DNA of 64,000 bases, from positions 1 through 64,000 of the forward strand of contig CAVUWK010000008.1 of the NCBI GenBank assembly GCA_963745175.1, in the 5' to 3' direction. Below the pieces are notes generated by a model that was given only the letters and a program-made list of their open reading frames with translations, did no database searches and was not told the origin of the DNA. Numbering within the stretch: position 1 is the stretch's first letter; each line of letters starts with the position of its first letter. This document shows, piece by piece, positions 29,408 to 37,177 of this stretch. The position numbers and the translations under genes are program-made. The stretch comes from Bog-473 sp963745175 (GTDB lineage Bacteria; Actinomycetota; Acidimicrobiia; Acidimicrobiales; RAAP-2).

Positions 29408-30418
29408 CTAAAGCTTGGCGACCTGGCTGAATTCGAGCTCGACCGGCGTCTCCCGGCCGAAGATGTTGACCAACACCTTGAGCTTGAGCTGGTCCTCGTT
29501 GATCTCCGAGATCTGGCCCGAGAAATCGGCGAACGGGCCTTCCTTGACCCTCACCGTCTCGTTGACCTCGTACTCGAGGCGTGCCCGCGTGCGCTTGGGC
29601 GCACCGCCCGGGCCACCCTCCACCTTCACCTGGAGGATGTTCTCGACCTCGCGGCGTGACAGGGGTGTGGGCTTGGTCCCCGGACCCACGAAACCGGTGA
29701 CGCCGGGGGTGTTGCGGATGGCGCCCCAGGTGTCGTCATCGAGGTCGCAGCGAACGAGCAGATAGCCCGGGAACACCTTCTTCTGGACCGTGACCTTCTT
29801 GCCACCCTTGAACTCGTCCACGTCCTCCATCGGGATCACGACCTCGAAGACACGGTCCTCGATGCCCCGGGAGGCCACGACGTTGCCCATGTTCGACCGC
29901 ACCTTGTTCTCGTAGCCCGAGTAGGTGTGCACGACGTACCAGCGGCCCGGCCTGTCATAGGGGCTCTCGACCGGAAGCGGCTCCTCTTCGTCCTCTTCGT
30001 CCTTGACCCATTCGCCGAGCTCGCCGTCCTCCTCGGCCGTCTCCCCACCGTCGGTGGCGTCGAGCACGAGGTCCGGCTCACGCTGCGGCGGCGTCTCCAA
30101 GGCGATCTCTTCCGCGATCTCCTCGGCGATCTCCTCGACCACCGCCTCTTCGACCGCCTCGAGCACGGCTTCCTCCACGACTTCTTCCACAATCTCCTCG
30201 ATCAGCGCTTCATCCGCCACGGCGTCCGACTCCGCCTCTTCTTCGGCGGTCACCTCTTCCACCAGGTCTGCTACGGCGTCCGAATGCACAGCCGCCTCCT
30301 TGGGGGCCGCTTCGGCCTCTTCTCGTTCTTCTCGTTCCGCTCCCACCGCCTCGGCGACGTCTTGCTCGTCGCCGGTCGCCAGCGTTTCCTCTGCCTCTGA
30401 ATGCGTCGTGTCGCTCAT
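29408..30418 (-). CDS. nusG: Transcription termination/antitermination factor NusG with long acidic N-terminus
   Basis: NusG binds RNA polymerase and links it to Rho or to ribosomes. The NGN domain begins at about residue 159 (GRWYVVHTYSGYENKVRSNM) and the KOW domain is near 275-310 (VRVKEGPFADFSGQISEIN). The first 155 residues are an acidic extension with a run of EE[IV]-type repeats at about 73-107 that could form a long helix or coiled coil. Actinobacterial NusG proteins often have an acidic extension; this one is long. The gene lies 6 bp after secE and 39 bp before rplK. Confidence 0.96.
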   Translation of the reverse strand: MSDTTHSEAEETLATGDEQDVAEAVGAEREEREEAEAAPKEAAVHSDAVADLVEEVTAEEEAESDAVADEALIEEIVEEVVEEAVLEAVEEAVVEEIAEEIAEEIALETPPQREPDLVLDATDGGETAEEDGELGEWVKDEEDEEEPLPVESPYDRPGRWYVVHTYSGYENKVRSNMGNVVASRGIEDRVFEVVIPMEDVDEFKGGKKVTVQKKVFPGYLLVRCDLDDDTWGAIRNTPGVTGFVGPGTKPTPLSRREVENILQVKVEGGPGGAPKRTRARLEYEVNETVRVKEGPFADFSGQISEINEDQLKLKVLVNIFGRETPVELEFSQVAKL

Positions 30419-30424
30419 GCCGTG

Positions 30425-30748
30425 CTACTTCGTGAAGAGAAGCGTGATCAGCTTCCCGAACGCGAGGTTCAACCCGAAAATCAGGCTGATCATGATGATC
30501 AGCGTCGTCAAGACCACCGATGTGTAGTTGATGAGCTCTGAGCGGGACGGCCACGCCACCTGGCGCATCTCGTCGCGCACCTCGCGGACGAACTGCACCG
30601 GCGTCGTGCGCTTGCGCCCCTGCTGCCGGCCCCGCGGCTGGCGTGGAGCGCCCGTGGTCGTGCCCGCGGGCGCCTTGCGGGTAGCCGGAGACCCATCGGC
30701 CTCCATCTGCCCTTGGCGCTGCATCATGCGCTTGGTCTCGCGGTTCAC
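30425..30748 (-). CDS. secE: Protein translocase subunit SecE
   Basis: The small membrane subunit that clamps SecY. The 107-residue product has a basic, Gln/Gly-rich N-terminal half, then the SecE signature FVREVRDEMRQVAWPSRSEL and a single membrane segment (SVVLTTLIIMISLIFGLNLAF). The order tRNA-Trp, secE, nusG, rplK is the common bacterial one. Confidence 0.95.
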   Translation of the reverse strand: MNRETKRMMQRQGQMEADGSPATRKAPAGTTTGAPRQPRGRQQGRKRTTPVQFVREVRDEMRQVAWPSRSELINYTSVVLTTLIIMISLIFGLNLAFGKLITLLFTK

Positions 30749-30793
30749 GGCTCTTGCCTCACATACTTCGTTTTCGGGTGGTTACGTCCGGGG

Positions 30794-30866
30794 CAGGGCA
30801 GGAGGGACTCGAACCCCCAACCGCCGGTTTTGGAGACCGGTGCTCTACCAGTTGAGCTACTGCCCT
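30794..30866 (-). tRNA. tRNA-Trp (CCA)
   Basis: A 73-nt cloverleaf on the minus strand. The acceptor AGGGCAG/CTGCCCT pairs perfectly, the D-arm is GCTCAACTGGTAGAGC, the anticodon stem CCGGT/ACCGG encloses CTCCAAA (anticodon CCA) and the T-arm has GTTCGAGTC. No CCA end is encoded. Its place before secE is typical. Confidence 0.95.
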
Positions 30867-30960
30867 CGGTGGGGTGCCTTCGGTTGCCCTCAAGCAGGTG
30901 GTTCTTCCCCCTGACCTGGGGATCGGTCTGCCAGAGTAGCACCGGCAGGCGCCGCGTGGC

Positions 30961-31125
30961 TCAGCGGGTCTCCTTGTGCAGCGTGTGCTGGCGGTCCCAG
31001 CGGCAGAACTTCTTCATCTCGATCCGCTCGCGGTCGTTGAGCTTGTTCTTGGTCGTGATGTAGTTACGCCGCTTGCACACCTCACAGGCCAGGGTGACCT
31101 GGACCCTCTTCTCGTTCTTGGCCAT
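30961..31125 (-). CDS. rpmG: 50S ribosomal protein L33
   Basis: A 54-residue protein, MAKNEKRVQVTLACEVCKRR and onward to CRWDRQHTLHKETR. It has the first zinc pair CEVC and the third cysteine in KKFC, but the fourth cysteine position (usually CPRC) is Asp in CRWD. Zinc binding is therefore doubtful, a state between the C+ and C- forms of L33. A Shine-Dalgarno GGAAGGA precedes it. It sits between tRNA-Met and tRNA-Trp. Confidence 0.95.
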   Translation of the reverse strand: MAKNEKRVQVTLACEVCKRRNYITTKNKLNDRERIEMKKFCRWDRQHTLHKETR

Positions 31126-31172
31126 CTTCAATCCTTCCTGGTCAGTGCCGAGGCACCCGTCCCCGGATTTGG

Positions 31173-31246
31173 TAGCGGCGGCGGGACTCGAACCCGCGAC
31201 AACACGATTATGAGCCGTGTGCTCTGACCAACTGAGCTACGCCGCC
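31173..31246 (-). tRNA. tRNA-Met (CAT), elongator type
   Basis: A 74-nt tRNA on the minus strand. The acceptor GGCGGCG pairs with CGCCGCT (a G-U at 1:72), the anticodon loop is CTCATAA (CAT) and the T-arm GCGGGTTCGAGTCCCGC. A CCA end is encoded at 31170-31172. The paired first position and the D-arm fit the elongator rather than the initiator. Confidence 0.93.
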
Positions 31247-31253
31247 AGGGGCG

Positions 31254-31326
31254 AGCCCCCTGTCGGAATCGAACCGACGACACCAGCCTTACCATGGCTG
31301 TGCTCTGCCGACTGAGCTAAGGGGGC
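31254..31326 (-). tRNA. tRNA-Thr (GGT)
   Basis: A 73-nt tRNA on the minus strand with acceptor GCCCCCT/AGGGGGC, anticodon stem CAGCC/GGCTG around ATGGTAA (anticodon GGT) and T-arm GTCGGTTCGATTCCGAC. It lies 7 bp upstream of tRNA-Met, and both are probably one transcript with rpmG and tRNA-Trp. Confidence 0.95.
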
Positions 31327-31353
31327 GCCGCGGCTACCTTCCGCGAACGGGCA

Positions 31354-31359
31354 ATGATA
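31354..31359 (-). promoter_or_regulatory. -10 element of the tRNA-Thr/tRNA-Met/rpmG transcript
   Basis: The minus strand has GCTATCATTG, identical over 10 bases to the -10 region of the rpsL promoter. It lies 28 bp before tRNA-Thr. The -35 region (GGCAAC at 17 bp) is weak. Confidence 0.45.
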
Positions 31360-31413
31360 GCCAGGGCACGGCACGAGTTGCCTCCGCTCCCCTGGTTTAC
31401 GCAGGTCAATTAC

Positions 31414-31419
31414 TACCAT
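31414..31419 (+). promoter_or_regulatory. -10 element of leaderless acetyltransferase mRNA
   Basis: TACCAT ends 6 nt before the ATG at 31426 and supports that start over a longer open frame. Confidence 0.5.
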
Positions 31420-31425
31420 CGGCGG

Positions 31426-31950
31426 ATGCGGATCCGACTCGCCGAGGTGGCCGATGCCGAAGCCATCCGTGCCATCTACAACGTCGAGGTGCTCGAGAGC
31501 ACCAACACCTTCGACATGGTGCCCCGGACCCGTTCCGAGCAGGAGGCCTGGATCCTCGAGCACAGCGGGGTGCATCCGGCGCTCGTCGCCACCCGGCCGC
31601 CGGAGCCGGCTGCGGCCGGTCGGATAGGCGCCAACGGCGAGATCGTCCTCGGCTTCGGCTCTCTGTCGGCCTTCCGGGAGCGCTCGGGGTACTCGGCCAC
31701 CGCCGAGAACTCCGTCTACGTCGACCGGGCCCAGCGGGGCAAAGGGGTCGGCAAGGCACTGCTCTCCGAGCTCCTCGTCCTGGCGTCCGCCCACGGCTTC
31801 CACTCGGTGATCGCCCGGATCGCCGGGCACAACGAGACCTCCATCGGCATCCACGAGGCCGCCGGCTTCGAGTTGGTGGGCGTGGAGCGCGAGGTCGGCC
31901 GCAAGCACCGCCAGTGGCTCGACGTGGTCGAGTTGCAGCGACTGCTGTAG
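31426..31950 (+). CDS. GNAT N-acetyltransferase, phosphinothricin acetyltransferase-like
   Basis: A 174-residue acetyl-CoA-dependent N-acetyltransferase. The family features are the N-terminal IRLAEVADAEAIRAIYNVEVLES, the mid-segment ENSVYVDRAQRGKGVGKALLSEL with the acetyl-CoA pyrophosphate loop (QRGKGVG) and the C-terminal GHNETSIGIHEAAGFELVGV. The pattern fits the PAT/YncA group, which acts on phosphinothricin, methionine sulfone or related amines. The real substrate is not known. The start at 31426 is chosen from the TACCAT element. Confidence 0.85.
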   Translation: MRIRLAEVADAEAIRAIYNVEVLESTNTFDMVPRTRSEQEAWILEHSGVHPALVATRPPEPAAAGRIGANGEIVLGFGSLSAFRERSGYSATAENSVYVDRAQRGKGVGKALLSELLVLASAHGFHSVIARIAGHNETSIGIHEAAGFELVGVEREVGRKHRQWLDVVELQRLL

Positions 31951-31984
31951 ATCCCGGCCGGGGTGAGCCCTCCGGCGCTCGGGC

Positions 31985-33649
31985 TCAGGACTGGGCCGCG
32001 CTCGTGGCCGGAAGGGCAGGTAGGCGCGACCGGTCGATCCGCCACGAGGTCGTCCAGTTCCCCAATGGGACGATGGCCACGGCCCAGAGCACCATGACCG
32101 CGAGCACCATGCTCGCCGGGTCTGTGTGAAACAGCTCGCTGAGCAGGTCGGCGCCTCCGGTGAGCCCAATGAAAGGCGCCACGATCGACAACCCCAGGAC
32201 GGCGTAGAGCCAACGCCCTGTGACCACGGGCGCCACGATGATGATCCCCCAGGTGAGGTACCAGGGTTGGACGACCGGACCGAGGAGGACGAAGGCCATC
32301 ATGGTGGCGCCGAGCGCACCCAGCAGACCGATGCGCTCCCGATGCCGCAAGCAGTAGAAGGCGATGGCCGCGGCCGCAATGAGCCCGATGGCCCGGGTCA
32401 GCGTGAGCACCCCGCCCAGCCCGACGCCGATGCCCACCACATGGGCGGCCCCGCTGATGAGCAGCCCGAATCCCGTTGCCGGAGCCATCCACGAGCGCAC
32501 GGTGCCCGGAGTGCCCAGGTTGGCGATCCAGCCCCAGCCGAGGCCCGATACCAGCGACAGCACCCCCATGACGGCCACGGTGATCAGCCCGGAGCGAAAC
32601 ACCATGCGGGCACGCCGGCGCCAATCGGCGAAAGGCCCCGCCCAATCCCAGGCGACGTAGACGATCCCGATCGCCGCGGGAACCTTGATGGAGGCAGCGA
32701 GCGCGCAGAGCACGACCCCCCATGCGGGATGGAAGGAGCGAGCGGCTGTGATGCCGGCCAGGAGCAGGCCCACCATGATGGCGTCGTTGTGGGCGCCGCC
32801 CACCAGGGCGAGCAGGGTGAGCGGGTTGAGCACCGCCAGCACGAACGCCGGACCCGGATCCCGCCCGAACGAGCGGGCCAGCTTCGGGATGCAGTACGCG
32901 ATCAGGGCAATGCCGGCGACGGACTGCAAGCGGAGCAGCACGACAGTGATCAATGCGTGGTGGAAGCTCAGCGAGGCGGACCATCCGGCCAGCAGCAAGA
33001 AGAGCGGCCCGTAGGGAGCGGGCGTGTTCGCCCACAGGGGATCGACCCCCGACGTGTACGGCCCAGAGCCGATGGTGCCCGGACCGTAGTGGTACGGGTT
33101 TATGTGGTGGCTCATCATCTCGCCCTGGGCGGCGTAGGAGAACACGTCCCGGCTGAAGAGCGGTGCCACCACCAAGAGGGGAAGGATCCACAGCGCCAAC
33201 ATGTAGGCCAGTGGGCGGATCGGCACGCCGCCGCGGGCCCGCAGCGTCTGGAACAAGCCCAACCAGACGCGTACGAAGAGGACCATCCCGCCGTAGACGG
33301 CGACGACACCCGGCAGCATCAGGGTGGTCGACGGCCAGTCGGCCTCGCCGAAGAACCAGGTGCCCCCCATCTCCAGCTTGAAGGGCGAGCTCGGCAGCGA
33401 TGCGCCGACGCAGATGGAAACGACGGCGAGGAAACCCAAGAGCGCCGGCCGGCGCAGGAACGACCAGTCTTCGGGATCGCCGGCCTGCGGTTCGACCCGC
33501 TCGGTGAGTGTGACACCGCGGGTGAGTCGGAGGTGTACCGCGTCCGCCCGCATAGAGGCCCGGCGGAGACGCGCGCTGATCCGGTCGAGAACCGGTGTTG
33601 ATGTCGACGTCGCGCTCTCGTCCACGGGGTAGGCAGTCTCGCTTGTCAT
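31985..33649 (-). CDS. MptB-like polyprenol-phosphate-mannose-dependent mannosyltransferase
   Basis: An integral membrane GT-C glycosyltransferase with about 12-13 membrane segments. The catalytic first loop contains LFSRDVFSYAAQGEMMSH and INPYHYGPG, and the family's P-x-WYLTWG motif appears as VVQPWYLTWGIIIV. These match MptB-type alpha-1,6-mannosyltransferases that build lipomannan or related glycans. A consensus promoter at 33720-33747 would start RNA near 33713, downstream of the longest open frame's ATG at 33721. The ATG at 33649 (MTSETAYP, 554 residues) is therefore preferred. Its partner enzymes are not nearby; GtrA lies 1.3 kb away. Confidence 0.7.
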   Translation of the reverse strand: MTSETAYPVDESATSTSTPVLDRISARLRRASMRADAVHLRLTRGVTLTERVEPQAGDPEDWSFLRRPALLGFLAVVSICVGASLPSSPFKLEMGGTWFFGEADWPSTTLMLPGVVAVYGGMVLFVRVWLGLFQTLRARGGVPIRPLAYMLALWILPLLVVAPLFSRDVFSYAAQGEMMSHHINPYHYGPGTIGSGPYTSGVDPLWANTPAPYGPLFLLLAGWSASLSFHHALITVVLLRLQSVAGIALIAYCIPKLARSFGRDPGPAFVLAVLNPLTLLALVGGAHNDAIMVGLLLAGITAARSFHPAWGVVLCALAASIKVPAAIGIVYVAWDWAGPFADWRRRARMVFRSGLITVAVMGVLSLVSGLGWGWIANLGTPGTVRSWMAPATGFGLLISGAAHVVGIGVGLGGVLTLTRAIGLIAAAAIAFYCLRHRERIGLLGALGATMMAFVLLGPVVQPWYLTWGIIIVAPVVTGRWLYAVLGLSIVAPFIGLTGGADLLSELFHTDPASMVLAVMVLWAVAIVPLGNWTTSWRIDRSRLPALPATSAAQS

Positions 33650-33719
33650 TCCGGGCACGCCCGGCGGGGGAAATGGCTCACGCCCGGGGAGCATGTCCCC
33701 GCAATCGATCTGAAACAGC

Positions 33720-33747
33720 ATTGTAACGGCAGTCCAGGGGTCGACAA
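33720..33747 (-). promoter_or_regulatory. Promoter of the MptB-like gene
   Basis: Minus strand TTGTCG (33742-33747) and TACAAT (33720-33725) are spaced 16 bp apart, close to consensus. The position decides between candidate start codons of the gene. Confidence 0.65.
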
Positions 33748-33784
33748 GGGCGATGGCTTCCGGTGGCTGCCCCGGCGAAATACG

Positions 33785-33867
33785 TGGGCCGGGAAGGATT
33801 TGAACCTCCGTAGGTGTTAACCGGCAGGTTTACAGCCTGCTTCCTTTGGCCACTCGGACACCGACCC
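33785..33867 (-). tRNA. tRNA-Tyr (GTA)
   Basis: An 83-nt class II tRNA on the minus strand. The acceptor GGGTCGG/CCGGCCC pairs (one G-U), the anticodon stem GCAGG/CCTGC encloses CTGTAAA (anticodon GTA), a long variable arm follows, and the T-arm is GGAGGTTCAAATCCTTC. Discriminator A; no encoded CCA. Confidence 0.94.
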
Positions 33868-33900
33868 GTAGCGGGCGAGATTAGCCCGGTCCGGCACCCC

Positions 33901-33923
33901 GTACCGGCAGGTGGCGCCGGTAC
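33901..33923. promoter_or_regulatory. Inverted repeat overlapping the yajQ -10 element
   Basis: GTACCGGC and GCCGGTAC form a perfect 8-bp inverted repeat with a 7-bp spacer. The right arm includes the first three bases of the TACGCT -10 hexamer, so a bound protein would block the promoter. Confidence 0.5.
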
Positions 33924-33926
33924 GCT
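33921..33926 (+). promoter_or_regulatory. -10 element of leaderless yajQ mRNA
   Basis: TACGCT ends 6 nt before the yajQ ATG at 33933. Confidence 0.5.
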
Positions 33927-33932
33927 GACCCA

Positions 33933-34421
33933 ATGCCTACGTTTGACATCGTTTCGGAAGTCGACATGCAAGAGGTGCGCAATGCTGTCGACCAGGCCAA
34001 CCGGGAGGCCGCCACCCGCTTCGACTTCAAGAACACCGATTCCGCCATTGAGCTGGGCGAGAACGAGCTGGTGCTCCGCTCCTCGACCGAGGACCGCCTA
34101 CGGGCGCTCCACCAGGTCCTGGACGAGAAGCTGGTCAAGCGCCACGTGTCCCTGAAGGCTTTCGAGGACGCCAAGGTCGAAGAGGCCCAGAAGGGGACGT
34201 CCCGCCAGAAGATTGCCATCCGGGCGGGCATCTCGTCGGACCACGCCAAGCGATTGAACAAGTTCATCAAGGACCTCGGGCTCAAGGGGGTGTCGTCTCA
34301 GACCCAGGGCGATCAGATCCGCGTCACCGGCAAGAAGCGGGACGACCTCCAAGAGGTGATCACCAAATCCAAGGCGGAGGATTTCGGCATCCCGTTGCAG
34401 TTCAACAACTTCCGGGACTAA
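33933..34421 (+). CDS. YajQ family nucleotide-binding protein
   Basis: A 162-residue protein of full family length, with two ferredoxin-like domains. The family start PTFDIVSEVDMQEVRNAVDQ, the repeated ATRFDFKNT, IELGENELVLRSSTEDRL, then KGTSRQKIAIRAGISSDHAK and the C-terminal FGIPLQFNNFRD are all present. Homologues bind nucleic acid or, in Xanthomonas, cyclic di-GMP as transcription co-regulators. Its function in actinobacteria is not settled. Confidence 0.93.
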   Translation: MPTFDIVSEVDMQEVRNAVDQANREAATRFDFKNTDSAIELGENELVLRSSTEDRLRALHQVLDEKLVKRHVSLKAFEDAKVEEAQKGTSRQKIAIRAGISSDHAKRLNKFIKDLGLKGVSSQTQGDQIRVTGKKRDDLQEVITKSKAEDFGIPLQFNNFRD

Positions 34422-34448
34422 CGCCTGCGCGGCGAGCGGTCCCCTCGG

Positions 34449-34985
34449 TCAGCGTGGCGAGGAGTGGGTCGACTCCTCTTCGTCCTCGTGCTCTTCCTCC
34501 TCATGGGTGAGGTGCTCGTCGAACTCATCGAGCTCGGTGCGGAACAGGCGGTTGAACATGAGCAGCTTGGCGACCCAGAAGACGGCGAACGACGCGACGT
34601 TGGCGAACAGGACGAGCAGTGTTGTGTCGAAGTGGTCTAGCCCGTACTTGATGGAAATGTGGCGGGCCAGCGCGGCGCCAACGATGGAAAACGCGATGCC
34701 TATCGCGGCGAGCGTCCAGAAGGGCACAATCTCCTTCATGAAGTGCGAACGGCCGTGCTTACCCCAAGCCCACTTTCGGTTGAGCCAGTAGGAGGGGAAC
34801 GTGGCCACCACATTGCCGAAGATGGTGCTCGGCACCTCGCTCCAGAGGTGCAGCGCGCCGTAAACGATGGCGATCACGACGAGCGAGACGGCAGTCGAGA
34901 TCACCGACACCATGGTGTATCGGAAGATCTTTCGGCCCTCGTGCGTGTGGAACCAGTCGTACAGCGCCTTGAGCCGGGTGACCAC
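34449..34985 (-). CDS. GtrA family membrane protein
   Basis: A 178-residue protein with four membrane segments (about residues 22-42, 48-66, 88-107 and 121-141) and the GtrA signature: FRYTMVSVISTAVSLVV, then FPSYWLNRKWAWGKHGRS. GtrA proteins help move polyprenyl-linked sugars across the membrane or stabilise glycosyltransferases. The tail is very acidic (HEEEEHEDEEE). The start is GTG at 34985, with a TAGGGT element 6 nt upstream. Confidence 0.85.
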   Translation of the reverse strand: MVTRLKALYDWFHTHEGRKIFRYTMVSVISTAVSLVVIAIVYGALHLWSEVPSTIFGNVVATFPSYWLNRKWAWGKHGRSHFMKEIVPFWTLAAIGIAFSIVGAALARHISIKYGLDHFDTTLLVLFANVASFAVFWVAKLLMFNRLFRTELDEFDEHLTHEEEEHEDEEESTHSSPR

Positions 34986-34991
34986 CCCGTA

Positions 34992-34997
34992 ACCCTA
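34992..34997 (-). promoter_or_regulatory. -10 element of leaderless gtrA-family mRNA
   Basis: Minus strand TAGGGT ends 6 nt before the GTG start at 34985. Confidence 0.45.
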
Positions 34998-35029
34998 GCG
35001 TGGCCGCCAATTCCCACCCTGCCGGCCGG

Positions 35030-36244
35030 CTATGCACCCGCTGTGAGCAATCGGTTGGCACGGGCCACTTCCCCGAACCAGTGCGCGCTCGGCTTTGGCC
35101 GGCGCTCGAAGGTGCCCGGGGCCACCGCGACCAGCCCGAATTTGGGGCCGTAGCCCAGGTGCCACTCGAAATTGTCCAGCAGGCTCCACACGAAGTACCC
35201 CCGCAGGTCGATGCCCTCCTGGAGACACCGGTGCGCGCTGCGGAGCGCATCGGACACGAACGCGATCCGCTCGGTGTCGTCGGCCGTGGCGATCCCGTTC
35301 TCGGTGATCACGACCGGCCGCCCGCTCAACGCGGCCGCCCGGCGCACCGTGTGCTCGACCGCTCGGGGCCAGCGTTCGTCACCCATTTGGGTCAGCGGGA
35401 CGTCGGGGTCGTTCGGGGCCAGTCCATCCGGGCCGAAGTGCATGCGGGTGTAGCACTGCACCCCCACGAAGTCGTCGCCACCGGTGGCGCGGAGAAAGAT
35501 GTTTTCGAGCATCTCCTCGGCGGCATCGCGCAGTGGTTCCCCTCCCTCGCTGGCGGTGATCTCCGCCATCGAGAGCGTGAGACCGACCGGGAATTCTCCG
35601 GGACCGGAGCGAAGGACATCGACGGCCAGGCGGTGGGCGCGCACCATCGCCTCGTTCACCGCGGCGTAACGGGTGAAATCCTCCTTCACCCCGGGCGGGT
35701 ACTCCCCCTGGAAGTAGCCCATGACGGCCACGACGTTGGGCTCGTTGATCGTGCAGGCCCAACCGATGAGGTCGCCCAGGTGCGCCGTCGCCCGTTCCAC
35801 GAAGCGAGCAAAGCGGTCGGGGGCGTCGGGCGCTTCCCAGCCGCCACGCGCAGTGAGCCACTGCGGCGTCGTGAAGTGGTGGAAGGTCACGACGGGGAGT
35901 ATCCCGTGCCCGTGACACGCCGCACACAGTCGGCGGTAGTGCTCGAGCGCTGCGATGGAGAACTCACCTTCAGCCGGCTCGATCCGGCTCCACTCCAGCG
36001 AGAAACGGTACGCGCCGAGCCCCATGTCGGCCACGAGCTGGACGTCCTCCCGCCAGCGGTGGAACGAGTCGCACGCGTCCCCGCTGGGCTCGAGTGTGCC
36101 CGACCGCGGATTGTGCTCCCACGCCCACCAGTCGTTGTTGACGTTGCCGCCCTCAATCTGATGCGCCGCGGTGGCGACACCCCAGAGGAATCCGGGCGGG
36201 AACTCGAGTTCGTCTTGCTTGCCTTGCTCTGTCGCTGCGGTCAC
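35030..36244 (-). CDS. Glycoside hydrolase family 1 beta-glucosidase
   Basis: A retaining beta-glycosidase of 404 residues, slightly short for GH1 (usually 440-480). The N-terminal FPPGFLWGVATAAHQIEGG is typical, the acid/base Glu is in TINEPNVVA, the nucleophile Glu in VVITENGIA, and the C-terminal GYFVWSLLDNFEWHLGYGPKFGLV completes the barrel. There is no signal peptide, so it acts in the cytoplasm. The GTG at 36244 is chosen because TACCCT lies 8 nt upstream; a longer ATG start at 36277 would add 11 residues. Confidence 0.92.
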   Translation of the reverse strand: MTAATEQGKQDELEFPPGFLWGVATAAHQIEGGNVNNDWWAWEHNPRSGTLEPSGDACDSFHRWREDVQLVADMGLGAYRFSLEWSRIEPAEGEFSIAALEHYRRLCAACHGHGILPVVTFHHFTTPQWLTARGGWEAPDAPDRFARFVERATAHLGDLIGWACTINEPNVVAVMGYFQGEYPPGVKEDFTRYAAVNEAMVRAHRLAVDVLRSGPGEFPVGLTLSMAEITASEGGEPLRDAAEEMLENIFLRATGGDDFVGVQCYTRMHFGPDGLAPNDPDVPLTQMGDERWPRAVEHTVRRAAALSGRPVVITENGIATADDTERIAFVSDALRSAHRCLQEGIDLRGYFVWSLLDNFEWHLGYGPKFGLVAVAPGTFERRPKPSAHWFGEVARANRLLTAGA

Positions 36245-36252
36245 GAAGGCGC

Positions 36253-36258
36253 AGGGTA
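36253..36258 (-). promoter_or_regulatory. -10 element of leaderless GH1 mRNA
   Basis: Minus strand TACCCT ends 8 nt before the GTG at 36244 and falls inside the longer open frame, which argues against the upstream ATG. Confidence 0.5.
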
Positions 36259-36318
36259 GCTGGGGTCGCGACGGCATGCTCTGCGACAGCCGCTCCGGCA
36301 GCCTGCGAACATGGGCGG

Positions 36319-37176
36319 ATGAGCGCGTCCTTGGAGTTCCTCGTCGACTTGCTTGATCTCGAACCCATTGAGGTCAACATCTTCCGAGGGATCCAGCCCA
36401 ACGAGGAGCGCCAGCGTGTCTTCGGTGGGCAGGTGGCCGGGCAGGCGCTGATGGCCGCCGGGCGTACGGTCGAGCACGGGCGGGTGCATTCGCTGCACTC
36501 GTACTTCCTGCGTCCCGGCGACCCCAACGTTCCCATCCTCTATGAGGTGGACCGGATCCGCGACGGGCGTTCGTTCACGACACGGCGCGTTGTCGCCGTG
36601 CAGCACGGGCGGGCCATCTTCAACCTCTCGGCCTCGTTCCATGACCTCGAGGATGGCCTGGAACACCAGCTCCCCATGCCTGAGGTGCCCGAGCCCGAGT
36701 CCCTGTCTCCGCTCTACGAGAGGTTGGAGCCCTACAAGAACGAGCTCACCGAATGGTTCGACCGGCCCCACCCGATCGACCAGCGCCACATTGGCGAGCT
36801 CCCGTGGCACTCCAGGGAGAAGGGGGAGCCCTTTCAGCGCCTCTGGATCAGGGCCGACGGGGAGCTGCCCGAAGACCCCCTGCTGCACGCCTGCGTCGCG
36901 ACGTACGCGTCGGACATGTCCCTCTTCGACACCATCCTGGCCCCCCACGACACGAGCTGGGACGATCCGGACTTCATGGGGGCCAGCCTGGACCACTGCA
37001 TGTGGTTCCACCAGCCCTTTCGGGCGGACGAGTGGCTGCTCTACGACACCGACTCACCGGTCGCCGCCCAGGGCCGCGGCCTGGCCCGTGGTTTTCTGTT
37101 CGACCGGCAGGGGCGGCTGTGTGTCTCGCTCGCCCAGGAAGGTCTGGTCCGCATGCGCAAGCGGGCCGTCCGGTAA
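36319..37176 (+). CDS. tesB: Acyl-CoA thioesterase II
   Basis: Hydrolyses acyl-CoAs to free acids. The 285-residue product has two hot-dog domains and the TesB signatures FRGIQPNEERQRVFGGQVAGQAL, HSLHSYFLRPGDPNVPILYEV and FTTRRVVAVQHGRAIFNLSASF; the C-terminal half has SLDHCMWFHQPFRADEW and GLARGFLFDRQGRLCVSLAQEG. Its stop codon is one base from that of the convergent citrate synthase gene. Confidence 0.94.
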   Translation: MSASLEFLVDLLDLEPIEVNIFRGIQPNEERQRVFGGQVAGQALMAAGRTVEHGRVHSLHSYFLRPGDPNVPILYEVDRIRDGRSFTTRRVVAVQHGRAIFNLSASFHDLEDGLEHQLPMPEVPEPESLSPLYERLEPYKNELTEWFDRPHPIDQRHIGELPWHSREKGEPFQRLWIRADGELPEDPLLHACVATYASDMSLFDTILAPHDTSWDDPDFMGASLDHCMWFHQPFRADEWLLYDTDSPVAAQGRGLARGFLFDRQGRLCVSLAQEGLVRMRKRAVR

Positions 37177-37177
37177 T

